Shown here: positions 19,825 through 30,454 of the stretch, piece by piece
Numbering within the stretch: the first letter of the stretch is position 1
How the letters are laid out: each line of letters starts with the position of its first letter
NCBI GenBank assembly: GCA_023091735.1
Contig: JALKBU010000252.1
Coordinates: forward strand, 1 to 55,496
From: Trichomonas tenax
Taxonomy: Eukaryota > Parabasalia > Trichomonadida > Trichomonadidae
Reading direction: 5' to 3'
Length of the DNA: 55,496 nt
Made by a program: the position numbers and the translations under genes
Notes under the pieces: model-generated
Databases searched by the model: none
The model's input: the letters and a program-made list of their open reading frames with translations, nothing else
Told to the model about the DNA's origin: nothing

Positions 19825-20453
19825 AAATTTTTTGAAGAAAGTGGAGGCGGTGTCAAAAAATGGATGCTAATTGAGCTTTCTTTCTACAGAGATTCCCTAG
19901 GTTGTCTTTGTTAGATTTGTATATGCAACAATATCAGATGCCCACAGCAATCTTAGTTTTGTCAAAAATTGACAGATTTAATGAAAAATGCATTATAAGT
20001 TCATGCAAATTGGATAATTTTTGGTTCAATATGCTGGCAATTGTATAATATTTGGACCTGCAAATTTTGGTGATTAGACATAATGCCGACATTTTTTTAA
20101 GGTGTTCTCACTAAAAATTTTTCCAAAAAAAAGGGTTCTGGAGAAGAAAAGTGCGTCTTATCTCTATAAATATACCGATGAGCCTCAATGAACCAGATAC
20201 ATTTAAACAAAGTACAACAAGTGTAACTATTGTGAATGGTTATAGTAGCTGATAATAAAAACTTCATCAAGATAATTTATTTTTGGAGTTATCGACTTAA
20301 GCATTTCATTAGAAAATGTGTTACTTTTACTCTACACTAAAATTTTTCTAAAAACATTATCAGTAATCTCAGATCTACCCAAAAGAGTCGTTTGTCTGGA
20401 AATTTTTTTAATTTGAAAAATTTTTCTTTTGATATTTAATATAACAATAGACT
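19825..20453. other. Gene-free AT-rich spacer
   Basis: No supported reading frame, RNA gene or strong repeat between the USP-like start and the TRAPPC13-like stop. It consists of homopolymer-rich AT sequence. Confidence 0.5.
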
Positions 20454-21620
20454 TTATATATGTGTAACAGAAGCGGACTTAACGAGGACACCTGACGGCG
20501 CATTATATGTAAAGGAAGCCGAATTATTAACAAATTTAATTGGAGGAAGTTTAACTAATCCTTCACGAACAGGGATTGCGGAGAAGTTTATGGAAATAGG
20601 ACTGCCGATCTCTGCCGAATAACGAACATTTTCTGAATTTATTGAGCCAACATCTTCAGTATTTACTGGGTGAGCTATGAATGTCAGATCATCAGGAGAA
20701 ACATTTATGACCTCTATTTCGAAATCGAACTGAGTATTAACGAAAACCTCCTTTGGACATGATTTGACAGAAATCATCAAATAGTCTGGTTTTGTTTGGA
20801 ATACATCTACAGAAGGTTCTTCACGGATTTCAGTCGAGTATTCCTTAGTATCATCGACTTTCCAAAACACCTTAATTTTCCCAAATTTCTTTGGAGGTTT
20901 ATCTGATGGTGTTCCTTGAATAGGAATTATCTTTCTAGTTTGAACAAGTGACTTAAGAGAGTCCGCAAACTTCGCTTTCGGCAAATATTTAGGCAATGTC
21001 GCGTGAGCAGTGAATGTATATGAAACATCGAGTAAATCGAATGGCATAAGGTTTGTGAATGACAACTCGAGCATGTAATCAAACTTTGAGATGTGTTTTA
21101 CCTTAGAAGACAGGAAAAATGGTAAAACTGATTCAAGTCCGAAATGCTTTGAGATATTGATCTTTCTTTGATCAACATAAACAGTACCTTTGAGATGGAA
21201 TTCAATCAATGCATCTGAACTTGTATTAAGAACAACAGGAAAAGTAAATTGATCTAAAGTTCCAAATTCGAAAATACATATTTTGAGCTCCTTCAAGTCA
21301 TATGGCTGTGAAGTTAGCTCATGTATGCAGAACTGGGCCTTTGATTGTGCTTGAATGTTTAAATCGAATTGTGTAACGTTTGTTGTGTGATTTTTAACGA
21401 GATAGAATAGCAAAATGCATGGAACACTGACGTATGCACGCGTTTCTAAACTTTTTATTGGAAATTTCTTAGATTTAAGAACAAGCGAATCATTTTTATT
21501 GAAAGATTCAACAGTAATTTCTTCTGTCGTTACTTTGATTGTCGGACTTTTGATTGGAAGAATGAATACGTACAAAGTGAGGTTTTTATCGAGAACAATT
21601 TCCGCAAAATTTGATGACAT
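20454..21620 (-). CDS. TRAPPC13/Trs65-like trafficking complex subunit
   Basis: A 388-residue, beta-rich protein with no membrane segment. Its second half resembles TRAPPC13: 'KFGKIKVFWKVD' (family 'GKLDIVWKTN'), then 'DYLMISVKSCPKEVFVNTQFDFEIEVINVS' equivalent to '[28 protein letters not shown]', and a final 'LPPIKFVNNSASFTYNAPSGVLV' like '[25 protein letters not shown]'. TRAPPC13 is an immunoglobulin-like peripheral subunit of the TRAPP Rab-GEF complexes at the Golgi. The match is by pattern rather than strong identity; another beta-sandwich trafficking adaptor is possible. An Inr lies 21 bases upstream of the ATG at 21620. Confidence 0.6.
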   Translation of the reverse strand: MSSNFAEIVLDKNLTLYVFILPIKSPTIKVTTEEITVESFNKNDSLVLKSKKFPIKSLETRAYVSVPCILLFYLVKNHTTNVTQFDLNIQAQSKAQFCIHELTSQPYDLKELKICIFEFGTLDQFTFPVVLNTSSDALIEFHLKGTVYVDQRKINISKHFGLESVLPFFLSSKVKHISKFDYMLELSFTNLMPFDLLDVSYTFTAHATLPKYLPKAKFADSLKSLVQTRKIIPIQGTPSDKPPKKFGKIKVFWKVDDTKEYSTEIREEPSVDVFQTKPDYLMISVKSCPKEVFVNTQFDFEIEVINVSPDDLTFIAHPVNTEDVGSINSENVRYSAEIGSPISINFSAIPVREGLVKLPPIKFVNNSASFTYNAPSGVLVKSASVTHI

Positions 21621-21638
21621 TTAAAAGTGTCAAATAAA

Positions 21639-21643
21639 AGTGA
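21639..21643 (-). promoter_or_regulatory. Inr (TCACT) of TRAPPC13-like gene, inside TGTCACTTTT
   Basis: Minus-strand TCACT fits the initiator and would start transcription 21 bases before the ATG. It is embedded in an exact copy of TGTCACTTTT (minus strand, 21636-21645), followed by a second variant, TGACACTTTT, at 21623-21632. Confidence 0.55.
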
Positions 21644-21890
21644 CAATCTTACTTCAATGTTTCACATCTCACTATAATTAAAGCTAATTGAGGCTATCAC
21701 AATATAAATTTACAAACACCTTATATTGCAGTATGATATACTAATGAATAATTATCCAAAATAACAAATCCATTTCATTATGATTTTTTTCATGAAAATC
21801 AATCTTCCTTATGTGTTTTATACTGTCAAAGTCATGAAGAGAGAAAAATGGTGATATATAGTTGTAATAAAAAAGATAAATAACAAATTT

Positions 21891-24542
21891 TTAGAGTTGA
21901 AGAGTGATGTTTTGAGAAGCTGGTGTTTGGATTTTAGAACGAATCCGATATAGTGTAGATTCGAAGTTATTTTCGTCGAGAATTTCACCAGGAATCATGA
22001 AAGGCGCAAGAGCAGATGAAGCAGCAGTAATCATAGAGTTCCTCTTCTGTTCAATCTCACGAAGTTTTGTGTTATAGTTAGTTTCAAGAGTCTTAATTTT
22101 GAGATTATAATGATTCTCAAGTGTCTTTGTTGATCTGCTATATTCTTGAACTGTTGCGTCATATCTTGTTTCAAGATGCTTAATCTTGAATGATGCTGAT
22201 GTAAGATTATCAGTGCATTCTTGAAGTTTATCTTTCAATGTATTATTTTCATTCTTTAAGTCGTTGATCGACTTTGATGATTCATCAGTGAGTGATTTGA
22301 TTTGCGATAGAAGTTGATTCTTAATATTTTCCATTTCTTCTTCTTTTTCGGCCATGATTTCTTTGGTTTCATTCTTGATTCTATTAATTTCATCGTTGAC
22401 ATTAAATATTGTCTTCTTCAGAGTTCTAATTTTAGATGTCATTGTTTCTATTTGGCTTTGGAGACTCTTGTTTTCATCAATCAGAGTGAGATTTTCATTT
22501 GTCAAATCGTTGATTTTGATATCATTATCATCTCTCAGTTCACTCAAATGCTTGATTTGAAGAATAGTTTCATTCTTGTATTTCTCAAATGTAGCTTCAA
22601 TGTCTTGGATTTGAGAATGAAGAGATTCATTTTGCTTTGTAAGCTTGGAGATGAACTTTTCATATTTCTTTGTAGATCGCTTTGAAGATTCATGAAATGC
22701 TTGAATTTCATCATTCAATTCATGAATAATTTCATTTTGGTTTTGAATCTTAATTTTGGAATCAGATACTTTCTGAAGAATCTTTGAAAGTCTTGAGATT
22801 ACTTCATTAGAGTTATCAGCATAAAGAAATTCGCAAATCTTTGCAAGCTGTGAGTTCACAATTTCAAAATCATTTCTTATCATCTGAGCATCTTCAATAT
22901 TACGCTTGATCTCATCAGAAAGAGCTTCCTTGATAGAATCATTGTCAAAGAATGTTTGGAAGTCGATTTTGATTGTCGGGAATTTTCTTGTTATAAATGT
23001 GCATATATTGTCTTCTTTAACTTTCCTTTCTTCAAGTGTCTTTTCGAGCTGCCTAATAGCATCATTCTTAGAATTAACGATTGCGTTGTATCTCCTTGCT
23101 ATTGCAAATAAAACCAAGTTTATTTTCTGTGTAATTTGCATTGAATCATTTGATGAAATTCTAATGATTTCATCAATAATTTCATTCGGAAACTCATTGC
23201 AACTCCAAGTTGAATATGGAACTAAATTCATTTGGATTCGTTTTTCATCGAGTTCTTTCTTTGTTGATTCATTTTCTTGATATAAAGAATCGCATTCTTC
23301 ATTTAGCTTTTGATTTACTTCTTTCAAATTTTGATTTTCTATCTTAACGTGTTTAAGTTTTTCTATTGCATTATCTCTCTCAGATATATAATCTCTGGCA
23401 TCATTTTTCATCGTCTCAATCTCTTTCTGCAGATCTAAATTAACTTTATTACCTGTTTGTATTTTCTTTTGCAATTCAGATATCTCAACTGCCATTTTAG
23501 AAACGACTTTGTTATTTTTGATCTTTTTCTTCTCGTTGTGTTTCTTGTATTTCGATAATGTGAAGTTTTCTTCCATTAGTTGATGCTTGGCATCATTCAG
23601 TGTCTTAATCTCTCTGTCTTTTGCTTCCAAATCGAGCTGAAGTTTCAGCGTAGTTGAACTTTCATTCTGTGATGATTTTTCGATATTTTCGAGCTTTTTT
23701 GTTAATTCATTGTTCTCATCTTTGAATGCTTTGAGTTCTGTTGATAATGCTGATATTTTCTGGATGTAAGTTACCTTTTCATTATCATTTTGATCTGTTG
23801 ATCTCATTTCTAAAGCACGAATTTTGATCTGAAGCTGTTGGTTCTTTTCTTTTAGTTTTTCTATTGTATCTCTTAGTTCTTCGATCAATTCTTTGTTTGT
23901 TTCAACTTTCTGTACTATATGTTGTCGCTGTGATTTCTTCTCTAATTTTTCAATTGCATGTTTTAATTTGTCTATTTTGTTTTCTTGCTTATAAATAGTT
24001 TTTATATACTCACTTGTATCGTCGTATTTACGAATTGGCTTCTCAAAGCATGTTAATAAGTAAGCTAATGAATTGATTTCTTCACCGAAAAATGTTGTCG
24101 CAGAATTATATATTGCGCCAAGCTGCGACTGAAAGCTTTGATATTTCATGCTTAAATTTGTTATTCTCTCTTTATATTCGATTTGTTGGTCTTCGTATTG
24201 ACTTATTTGAGCTCTAAGTGCATCAACTTCTTTTCTGTATGTAATGTTATTGACTTTACATGCTGAGCAAGTATTTTTATCAACCATTTTAGCATCTTGC
24301 ATTTGTTTTAATGAAATATTTAATCTTGTGGAAAGCTCGTTGCATTTATTCTGAACATCATTGAGAGCCTGCTTGAGGATTATATTGTCATGCTGCAAAT
24401 TCGTACTAACGTTATTTTCAATTTGAATTTTCTTTATTTGAGTCGTTAAATGTTCAACATTTTGCTTTAAAATATCGTTTTCGGTGGAAATCGCACACAA
24501 CTCTGATTCACAAGAATCAATGTCATTATGAAGATTTTCCAT
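21891..24542 (-). CDS. Long coiled-coil protein of unknown function
   Basis: An 883-residue protein dominated by heptad-rich, Lys/Glu/Asn-rich helices from near the N terminus to about residue 830, with one CxxC ('CSACKVN') near residue 94. The C-terminal 45 residues lose the heptad pattern ('ALAPFMIPGEILDENNF'), suggesting a small globular tail. Such proteins are abundant in trichomonads and often act as Golgi tethers or cytoskeletal/centrosomal scaffolds; nothing here specifies which. No recognisable catalytic or GRIP-type domain was seen. The longest frame begins with TTG at 24572; the ATG at 24542 is chosen because an Inr sits 11 bases upstream of it. Confidence 0.75.
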   Translation of the reverse strand: MENLHNDIDSCESELCAISTENDILKQNVEHLTTQIKKIQIENNVSTNLQHDNIILKQALNDVQNKCNELSTRLNISLKQMQDAKMVDKNTCSACKVNNITYRKEVDALRAQISQYEDQQIEYKERITNLSMKYQSFQSQLGAIYNSATTFFGEEINSLAYLLTCFEKPIRKYDDTSEYIKTIYKQENKIDKLKHAIEKLEKKSQRQHIVQKVETNKELIEELRDTIEKLKEKNQQLQIKIRALEMRSTDQNDNEKVTYIQKISALSTELKAFKDENNELTKKLENIEKSSQNESSTTLKLQLDLEAKDREIKTLNDAKHQLMEENFTLSKYKKHNEKKKIKNNKVVSKMAVEISELQKKIQTGNKVNLDLQKEIETMKNDARDYISERDNAIEKLKHVKIENQNLKEVNQKLNEECDSLYQENESTKKELDEKRIQMNLVPYSTWSCNEFPNEIIDEIIRISSNDSMQITQKINLVLFAIARRYNAIVNSKNDAIRQLEKTLEERKVKEDNICTFITRKFPTIKIDFQTFFDNDSIKEALSDEIKRNIEDAQMIRNDFEIVNSQLAKICEFLYADNSNEVISRLSKILQKVSDSKIKIQNQNEIIHELNDEIQAFHESSKRSTKKYEKFISKLTKQNESLHSQIQDIEATFEKYKNETILQIKHLSELRDDNDIKINDLTNENLTLIDENKSLQSQIETMTSKIRTLKKTIFNVNDEINRIKNETKEIMAEKEEEMENIKNQLLSQIKSLTDESSKSINDLKNENNTLKDKLQECTDNLTSASFKIKHLETRYDATVQEYSRSTKTLENHYNLKIKTLETNYNTKLREIEQKRNSMITAASSALAPFMIPGEILDENNFESTLYRIRSKIQTPASQNITLQL

Positions 24543-24550
24543 CAAAAAAT

Positions 24551-24555
24551 AATGA
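24551..24555 (-). promoter_or_regulatory. Inr (TCATT) of long coiled-coil gene
   Basis: Minus-strand TCATT fits TCA+1 Y W; the inferred start is 11 bases before the ATG at 24542. It lies inside the TTG-initiated extension and so argues against it. Confidence 0.55.
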
Positions 24556-24599
24556 CTACAACACACTGGCAATCATTTCCAATATCACTTTCCCATATA

Positions 24600-27400
24600 A
24601 TAGCCAATATATTTATAGTTTTACTTTATAAATATAGCAATAATCACTATATTATTCATGGCAATGAAAACACATGCAACCTTATGACTATCTATGTGCA
24701 GAAGAATTGCTATCAGTAACAGTATTTTTTCAATAAAAAATAATGAAGATATTGACCTTTCCGTCAATATTTCAAAAAAAAATATTATAATAAAGCATAA
24801 AATACTGTGTGAATGTAATAAGGTGTTTTTGGGTAGCATGTAGGCTTCTCATTTACACACAATTTCACGCTTTGAGAATTCATAATAATACAAGTATCGG
24901 GAGAATGTGCATTAGCACAAATATTGATACAAATGTTACATCAATATTCAACATGGTGCCAAAGTATATATCAGTACTGTAGTATATTAATAGAATAGCT
25001 GATATGCTGTTTTTGATCTTCTTGATGTGATGCACTCCAAATAACACATCTGCATTCAGTGACATTTACATTATTAATTTAGAGTGTATCTCGACAATGT
25101 TGTGATAAATTTCTGTAGAATTCTAGAACTCTATTATGTGCACTATATAATATTAATATATCCATCCAGCAGTTTGATATCACTCTTCAAATCTTTTAAA
25201 AGATTCATACCATTATTCAACATATGGAATTAAACACATTACACACATATTCAACACATCCAATAGTATCTTATAGTACTGATTAAAAGGAAAAACAGCC
25301 ACATGAGCTTTCTGATTAGATCAGATAATCTTGAAAAATAGTGCTTATGCCTTCTAACCATCAGAAAAAACCGACTATCATAATATTTGCTTAATAATAC
25401 CTCTAAACATCTTCCTTTCCAAGTTTATAGACTCCTCAATATCAGTAAATATAAAATCTTTAATGTAGATATCTATCATTGTGCACATATATAGCATCAA
25501 CAATATGTGTATTAGCTATATTGTGAGAAATGAAAGTTATGAATCATCAAATAATGTAAAACGAACAATTGACCTATAATTTCATTAAATTGTCAAACAA
25601 TTGATGACCCATAGTATACACATTCTCTATAAATGATTTATGATGGAAAACATTGGCTTTTACCAAAAGAATTTTGTGATTACAATTTAGTGCTCATTCT
25701 TTAGAATATTTTTGCAAAATGCAGTATTGCATAGTGTGCTGAAATATTTTAATGGCTCATTTTTGATTTTCATCTTCCACATCAAAATTGAAAACAAAAT
25801 ACTAAAAGTTTAATAATTAGATTTACAATGTTCTATTTTGATCGAATTTATCATTAAATTTGAAAAACGATAAAAACCTTTGATATCAAAAAAATAAATT
25901 CATCATGACCTTGTCTAAGCATTGCAACATTACTAAAAGCAGCAATTCTAGAACTATCCCGATGTTTATAAGGCACAATCACTCATAGATGGAAAAATCA
26001 CATCAAAATTTGCAAAATAATTTGTGTTATCATGAAATTAATGATTAAAAACAGTTTAAAATCTGTTTCTTAATATGAATCAATTATTAAACACTTCATA
26101 ATATCAAAGGGGCCAAAATTATTTTGACAAATTCGGACCAAACAATAGAAAGAACACTTCAGACATCTTTAGCAATGCACCTTAATAATAACGATGTTAA
26201 TAAAGAATAAATCGATAAATCTCAATTCAATAAAAAAAAACATCAAATTGGTCGAAATTGAATGCCCGTATAAATAAACCCATTCAAAATGAATACGATC
26301 ACAGTATTTCACTGATAACAGCCTTTTGGACACTGTAAAGAATGAATTGCATAAAAATTCACAAATTATGTTGGTCCAGCAAAATTAGACACAAGATATC
26401 GAATTATAGACGATTTTTAACAGGATCAATAACCTACTCATATGGAGCAACAGCTTTGTTATCGGAACAATGACGTAAACACAGATTTTTGAGTCAATTT
26501 ATTTCATATTGAGTAACAACAATCACATTTGGCTGTTCTTAGCAATCGCAGTATATTGCTGACAATCCAGATTGATGATGGATATGTTGAGATGATACAT
26601 AAATAAAAAAGAAACTGATTAAAATCTGTCATCAAGTTTTATTCGAGATATAGCATCACAATGTGATGTATTATATGGGAGTATTGTTAAAAATGAAATA
26701 TATGGGACTTTTTTAATAATCAAAAATATGAGTTTACCATCTATGTACCATCAGGCGTTTTATAAACGATGTGCCTAGGCCTAACTGGCATAGAATTATT
26801 AAGATATATCATTCAAAATTGAAACAAATTTCAGTCTCTTCGTTGTTTCATTCCAAAAAAAATGAAAATCCTTCACAGCTTCTGCGGGGGAGTTTGGACC
26901 ACAAATCTTATCAAATTGGTTATAGGATTCATTCAATAAAATCATTTTTTAAAAAACTAAGTTTTTTTAGAATTAAACATTACAAAAAGAGCTGAATAGG
27001 AATAAATAAATTTCCTACGTATCGTTTTTCTTCAAAAATCAAATGCATTTTTAAAACAAAATCAATATAAAAAAAATAATTATGACAACAATTTTGACTA
27101 AAGTAGATTTTCATATTTGTACCATAATTATCAACTTTTGTAATTTCTAAAAAATTATCAAAATTGTCCCTTATCGTATGTTAAGTATTAATTGATAAAA
27201 ATTTTAATTTCAAATAAAAAATTTTCTTTCAAATAAAACTTTTGAGCTTAATTCAAAATTATATTAAATATATCCCTATGCCAGCAGATAGCAAATATAA
27301 CAAATAATCATTTGAAAATAAAATCATTACTAAGCGGGAAAATGTCTTTCATTTCGTGAAAATAAAAGAGCTGAAAACATCGACCCGGTATCATCTTAAT
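24600..27400. other. 2.8-kb gene-free AT-rich intergenic region
   Basis: No reading frame with homology or a promoter motif was found. Short frames at 24880-25065 and 26771-26995 have neither. A weak box C/D snoRNA-like arrangement is at 26568-26628. The rest looks like unconstrained AT-rich spacer or decayed sequence. Confidence 0.5.
26568..26628 (+). ncRNA. Weak box C/D snoRNA candidate
   Basis: A CAGAT segment (26568-26572) directly precedes TGATGA (26573-26578, box C-like). CTGA (26615-26618, box D-like) is followed five bases later by ATCTG (26624-26628), which pairs with CAGAT. An internal TTGAGATGAT could be D'/C'. The base before TGATGA is T rather than purine. This could easily arise by chance in AT-rich DNA. 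Confidence 0.15.
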
Positions 27401-27405
27401 TCATT

Positions 27406-27437
27406 AACGGTTTTGGCGGTTTTTAAATTAAACCGTT
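27406..27437 (+). promoter_or_regulatory. Three M3-like Myb elements upstream of initiator-binding-domain gene
   Basis: AACGGTTT (27406-27413), GGCGGTTT (27415-27422) and, on the opposite strand, AACGGTTT (27430-27437) each match D R C S G Y T D. They lie about 70-100 bases before the ATG at 27507. M3 is bound by a Myb-like factor in T. vaginalis. Three copies, one inverted, is unusual compared with the other starts in this window. Confidence 0.6.
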
Positions 27438-27482
27438 GATTTTGAGTTAGTGTTCTCAAGTTTTGATAGATGGAATGGCCTT

Positions 27483-27487
27483 CCTTT
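27483..27487 (+). promoter_or_regulatory. M5 initiator element (CCTTT) of initiator-binding-domain gene
   Basis: CCTTT lies 20-24 bases before the ATG at 27507, the usual distance for a trichomonad transcription start. No Inr is present, so M5 is the probable initiator. Confidence 0.5.
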
Positions 27488-27506
27488 TCTATAATTTTTT
27501 TAAGTG

Positions 27507-28142
27507 ATGCCGAAGAAGAGTAGGGGTCGTATGGGAAGTCCTCTCTACTGGGGAATGCTTAATCCAATGGATATGCAGAGATACAACTACTTAAGATTGG
27601 CTTTGTCCAGCAGCGAAACGAAGAATCAGAGAAATCGTCGCATCGCAACTTTCACTGAAGCGATGGAGGCTGTACGTGGGTTTGCAATTAGAGGTGACTC
27701 CAATGATAAACTTAGATGCCTCGTTTGTGGAATTGCTTGGCTCCCAGAGGGTATAGCAATCAATACTCACCAGCTCAAGCTTTTGATCTCTAGATGCAAG
27801 TCTTCCATCAATGGAAGCCTCCAGAAGCTCGGATTTACCGAAAACCTTGGAAGAACAGCTGCAGCCAACGCTATGATTGCTCAATATTCCTTCCTCAAGG
27901 AGAATTCTACTGAGCTCAGGAAGTGGTCCGTTAGACGCAAACCATCGAGCACACCTATCGAGACGCTCAACGCTTTCGCGATCAAATCATCTTATGTTCC
28001 AGACCAATTCTCGCCAAGCACTGCTAACGTCGACCAGACACCTCCTCCATCTGAGATAAAGGAGACTTCAACAGAGCCAAAGATCGATTTCCTCGATAAT
28101 TTTGATTTTACAGACTTTCAAGAGACAATGCTCTGGAGCTAA
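27507..28142 (+). CDS. Initiator-binding-domain (IBD) protein, IBP39-type DNA-binding family
   Basis: A 211-residue basic protein whose residues about 12-115 match the trichomonad initiator-binding domain: 'YWGMLNPMDMQRYNYLRLAL', an R/T-rich turn (RNRRIATFTEAMEAV), 'RCLVCGIAWLP' and the hallmark 'IAINTHQLKLLISRCKSSIN' recognition region. IBP39 uses this winged-helix-like domain to bind the Inr around the transcription start and recruits RNA polymerase II through its C-terminal part. Here the tail is short, Ser/Pro/Thr-rich and acidic (ends 'DFTDFQETMLWS'), so this is a paralogue rather than IBP39 itself. A role as a gene-specific or alternative initiator factor is inferred. The frame extends to GTG at 27504; the ATG at 27507 is used. 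It has M3 and M5 motifs upstream and no Inr. Confidence 0.75.
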   Translation: MPKKSRGRMGSPLYWGMLNPMDMQRYNYLRLALSSSETKNQRNRRIATFTEAMEAVRGFAIRGDSNDKLRCLVCGIAWLPEGIAINTHQLKLLISRCKSSINGSLQKLGFTENLGRTAAANAMIAQYSFLKENSTELRKWSVRRKPSSTPIETLNAFAIKSSYVPDQFSPSTANVDQTPPPSEIKETSTEPKIDFLDNFDFTDFQETMLWS

Positions 28143-28144
28143 GA

Positions 28145-29600
28145 ATGTTCAGCAATGACTAGACCGTCTCGCTTATATTACTTTCTACGGACTTTTTATA
28201 TTATTTTTTTTTATATAAACTGGTTGCCTTAAGGTAGCCCCTATCCCATTTACAGATCTTTTTTTTACCTTTTCTTTGTATCTCTCTATCGAAGTGTTGC
28301 TCAAAGGTCTTGTAGCAGAATTTACGTTATAAAAAATCCCACTTTTTTGCCTCGGTCGAAGTTTAGTTTTGCTATCTCGGCGAGAATTCAAAACTAGCCT
28401 TTTCTGTACCACACAATCAAAAATATAACTCAGCAAATTTATCATGGGACAGATTAGGTGCTCTAGACTAAAATATTTGCCAAGATATTGCGATTTTTAA
28501 AATTTGTTGGTTTCTAGCCTTAGCATTACAAGGACCTTTCTGCAAAGGTATCCAACATCAGAATGTGTCTTGAAATCTATAGGATAATATTCTAAATTTG
28601 TGACTAAATTTTTTTTTATTTTTTAGCTTCAGCTTCTACATACAGCTACTACTACCATTATTCTGATCACTCACAAATTTTCGAAGGGTCGCTACAAAAG
28701 GTTTTTGAAATATGAATCTAATATGCATGTTTTACAATGATTTATGCATACTTGTAGAAATCACTGCAATTTGCGTCTGTAGTTAGGTTCAATTACAGAT
28801 ATGAAAGTATCAATTTCTATGTTTATCATTTTGTTAATAATATTTTTATAAATTTATGTTCCCTTTCTTTAAGCAAATGCTTTTATCTTTACAGACATAT
28901 ATATAACTAGATTATCAGCTCTTTTTATGAAAATTATTTTTCATCTTTTTTGAAAATATTGATATACTTTAGCGTTGTCTTCTTTTTCAATGATGAGTAG
29001 TCGGATGTGTTTGTTTTAATGAGAATGAATTTCATTTATTGTTCATGACATTTTTTTGAAAATTGAAAAATCAACATTTCGCATTTATTGGTAAAATTAT
29101 ATTTAGTATCTATTATGTATCACAATTTGTTATTTCTTTTTTGCTTAAATTCGTTTTTGAGTCAAAAAAAATCAAATTACATTAATTTAAATTCAAAACT
29201 AAGCATGTCTTTTTCTATGAAAATAGGTCCTCCCGACAATGGTGTCTAGACACACTTTAGTGGGGGGAGGGGGCAAACCCCTTGTAACGAAAAGTGTCAT
29301 TTTAAATGAGTGCATGATCCTTCAATTGTCATGCTTTGTACAGCGACCTTCTCACTTGGAAGTGAATGCTATCCCCTTTTTAGCATCTTGAAGCGCTTAA
29401 ATGATCCAGATTTGACATATTAAAACGTTTTCAGAGTCATTTGGCTTTAATACTTACACCCAGTCATCTGCGACGAATAGCTGTCGCGTTTCTGCATTCA
29501 GAATACAAGCCGAAGCCCTTTTTGTCTTCGATCGAACTAATTTCAACATGAACAGGTTTTTTTGTCCTTATTACTTACAGTCAGTTAGCTGCTATGGCCT
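28145..29600. other. Gene-free region downstream of IBD gene
   Basis: No supported gene. It contains an imperfect 18-base palindrome near 28232 (centre CCTTAAGG), the perfect 12-base palindrome GTGTCTAGACAC (29242-29253), and a G-rich tract next to it (29262-29273). From about 29330 to 29620 the sequence is richer in GC and contains two TTACTTACA-like blocks, without a recognised gene. Confidence 0.45.
29242..29282. repeat. Palindrome plus G6AG5 tract
   Basis: The perfect palindrome GTGTCTAGACAC (29242-29253) is followed nine bases later by GGGGGGAGGGGG (29262-29273), a short CAAA and CCCC. The G tract can pair with CCCC as a small hairpin. Such a run is striking in DNA this AT-rich. Confidence 0.5.
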
Positions 29601-29643
29601 GTCGTAATATTTCTACCTTTATTTTACGAATAAACATTTTAAA

Positions 29644-29769
29644 TTTTGATATTATTAAATATTCCCAGTATTGCTCAATTTCTGGTTGATTTTCTACAGA
29701 GCCTCGCTTATATTGAGGAAATCAACCAGAAATTGAGCAATTTTGGAAATACTTAATAATATATCAAAT
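29644..29769. repeat. Long near-perfect inverted repeat (hairpin, about 50-bp arms)
   Basis: A perfect 23-bp core (29670-29692 against 29719-29741) extends outward through TTTGATAT..TATTAA..TATT on the left and its near-complement on the right, with a 2-base gap and a few mismatches, to roughly 29644 and 29769. The loop of about 26 bases itself contains CCTC/GAGG. Candidates are a MITE-like element, a small-RNA precursor or a cruciform; no coding potential was seen. Confidence 0.75.
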
Positions 29770-29922
29770 GATATTTATGGTATTTTGTAGGATAAATAAG
29801 AGAATAACATGCTGGCATCAACTAGATATCATTATGTTGTGTTCTAAATAAAGAGTCGAAATTGCTTGAAATGTGATAGAAATCAGGTGTTTCCTATCAA
29901 ATTTGTCGAAATAATGCGTTTT

Positions 29923-30033
29923 GAAATAAATTTCGACCTGCAGGAGCCATAAATCGTCCTGCTGGGCACACAAACTTGCACCGTGCTCGTTCAGTAAGAC
30001 AATTAACGGCTTTTGTAGATCGAAATTTATTTC
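29923..30033. repeat. 14-bp inverted repeat enclosing a second hairpin
   Basis: GAAATAAATTTCGA (29923-29936) pairs perfectly with TCGAAATTTATTTC (30020-30033). Inside, GCAGGA (29940-29945) pairs with TCCTGC (29957-29962). Together these form a foldable unit of about 110 bases with no recognised gene. Confidence 0.5.
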
Positions 30034-30454
30034 GTACAATTGTGTTATGCTAAAATGACTGTCTTTCAAGCTGCATACTTCCTAGCTTGCTTGTGTGCTA
30101 GGAAATGTGTAGTGATAGATAGTTATTGTAACTGAATTTGATAAAGCGTAAATCTGTAATCTATTTAGCTCAATAGAACGAGTACATGATGTTGAATTGG
30201 GGCAACAATTGCAGACATCAATTTTCGTTGCCATGATTGCAATCTAAGAATAGTTGAAGCCATATACTAGAAATGAACATGCATTGTTCTGGCAAAAGAG
30301 TCTGATGTCCTCCTAGGCCCTTGACATCAAGCCAAACTAGAAATATCCATTCCAAGATTTGGAATGAAAATATGAAGCATGATTTTTCATGCGATATTGG
30401 CTTAAAAGTATCATAAAAGGGTAAATAATAATATGTTTTGGGAATGGGTAAAAT

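Noticed and set aside
24880..25065. 61-codon hydrophobic frame on the minus strand
   Set aside because: No homology and no Inr, M3 or M5; hydrophobic frames are expected by chance in AT-rich spacer.
28397..28412. U5 snRNA loop-like GCCTTTTCT
   Set aside because: No flanking stem and no Sm site; a short match in T-rich DNA.
28185..28445. 86-codon minus-strand frame after the IBD gene
   Set aside because: Low-complexity basic composition, no recognised domain or promoter.
30160..30235. tRNA-like D-arm (TTTAGCTCAATAG)
   Set aside because: No matching GAGC, anticodon stem or T-arm follows.
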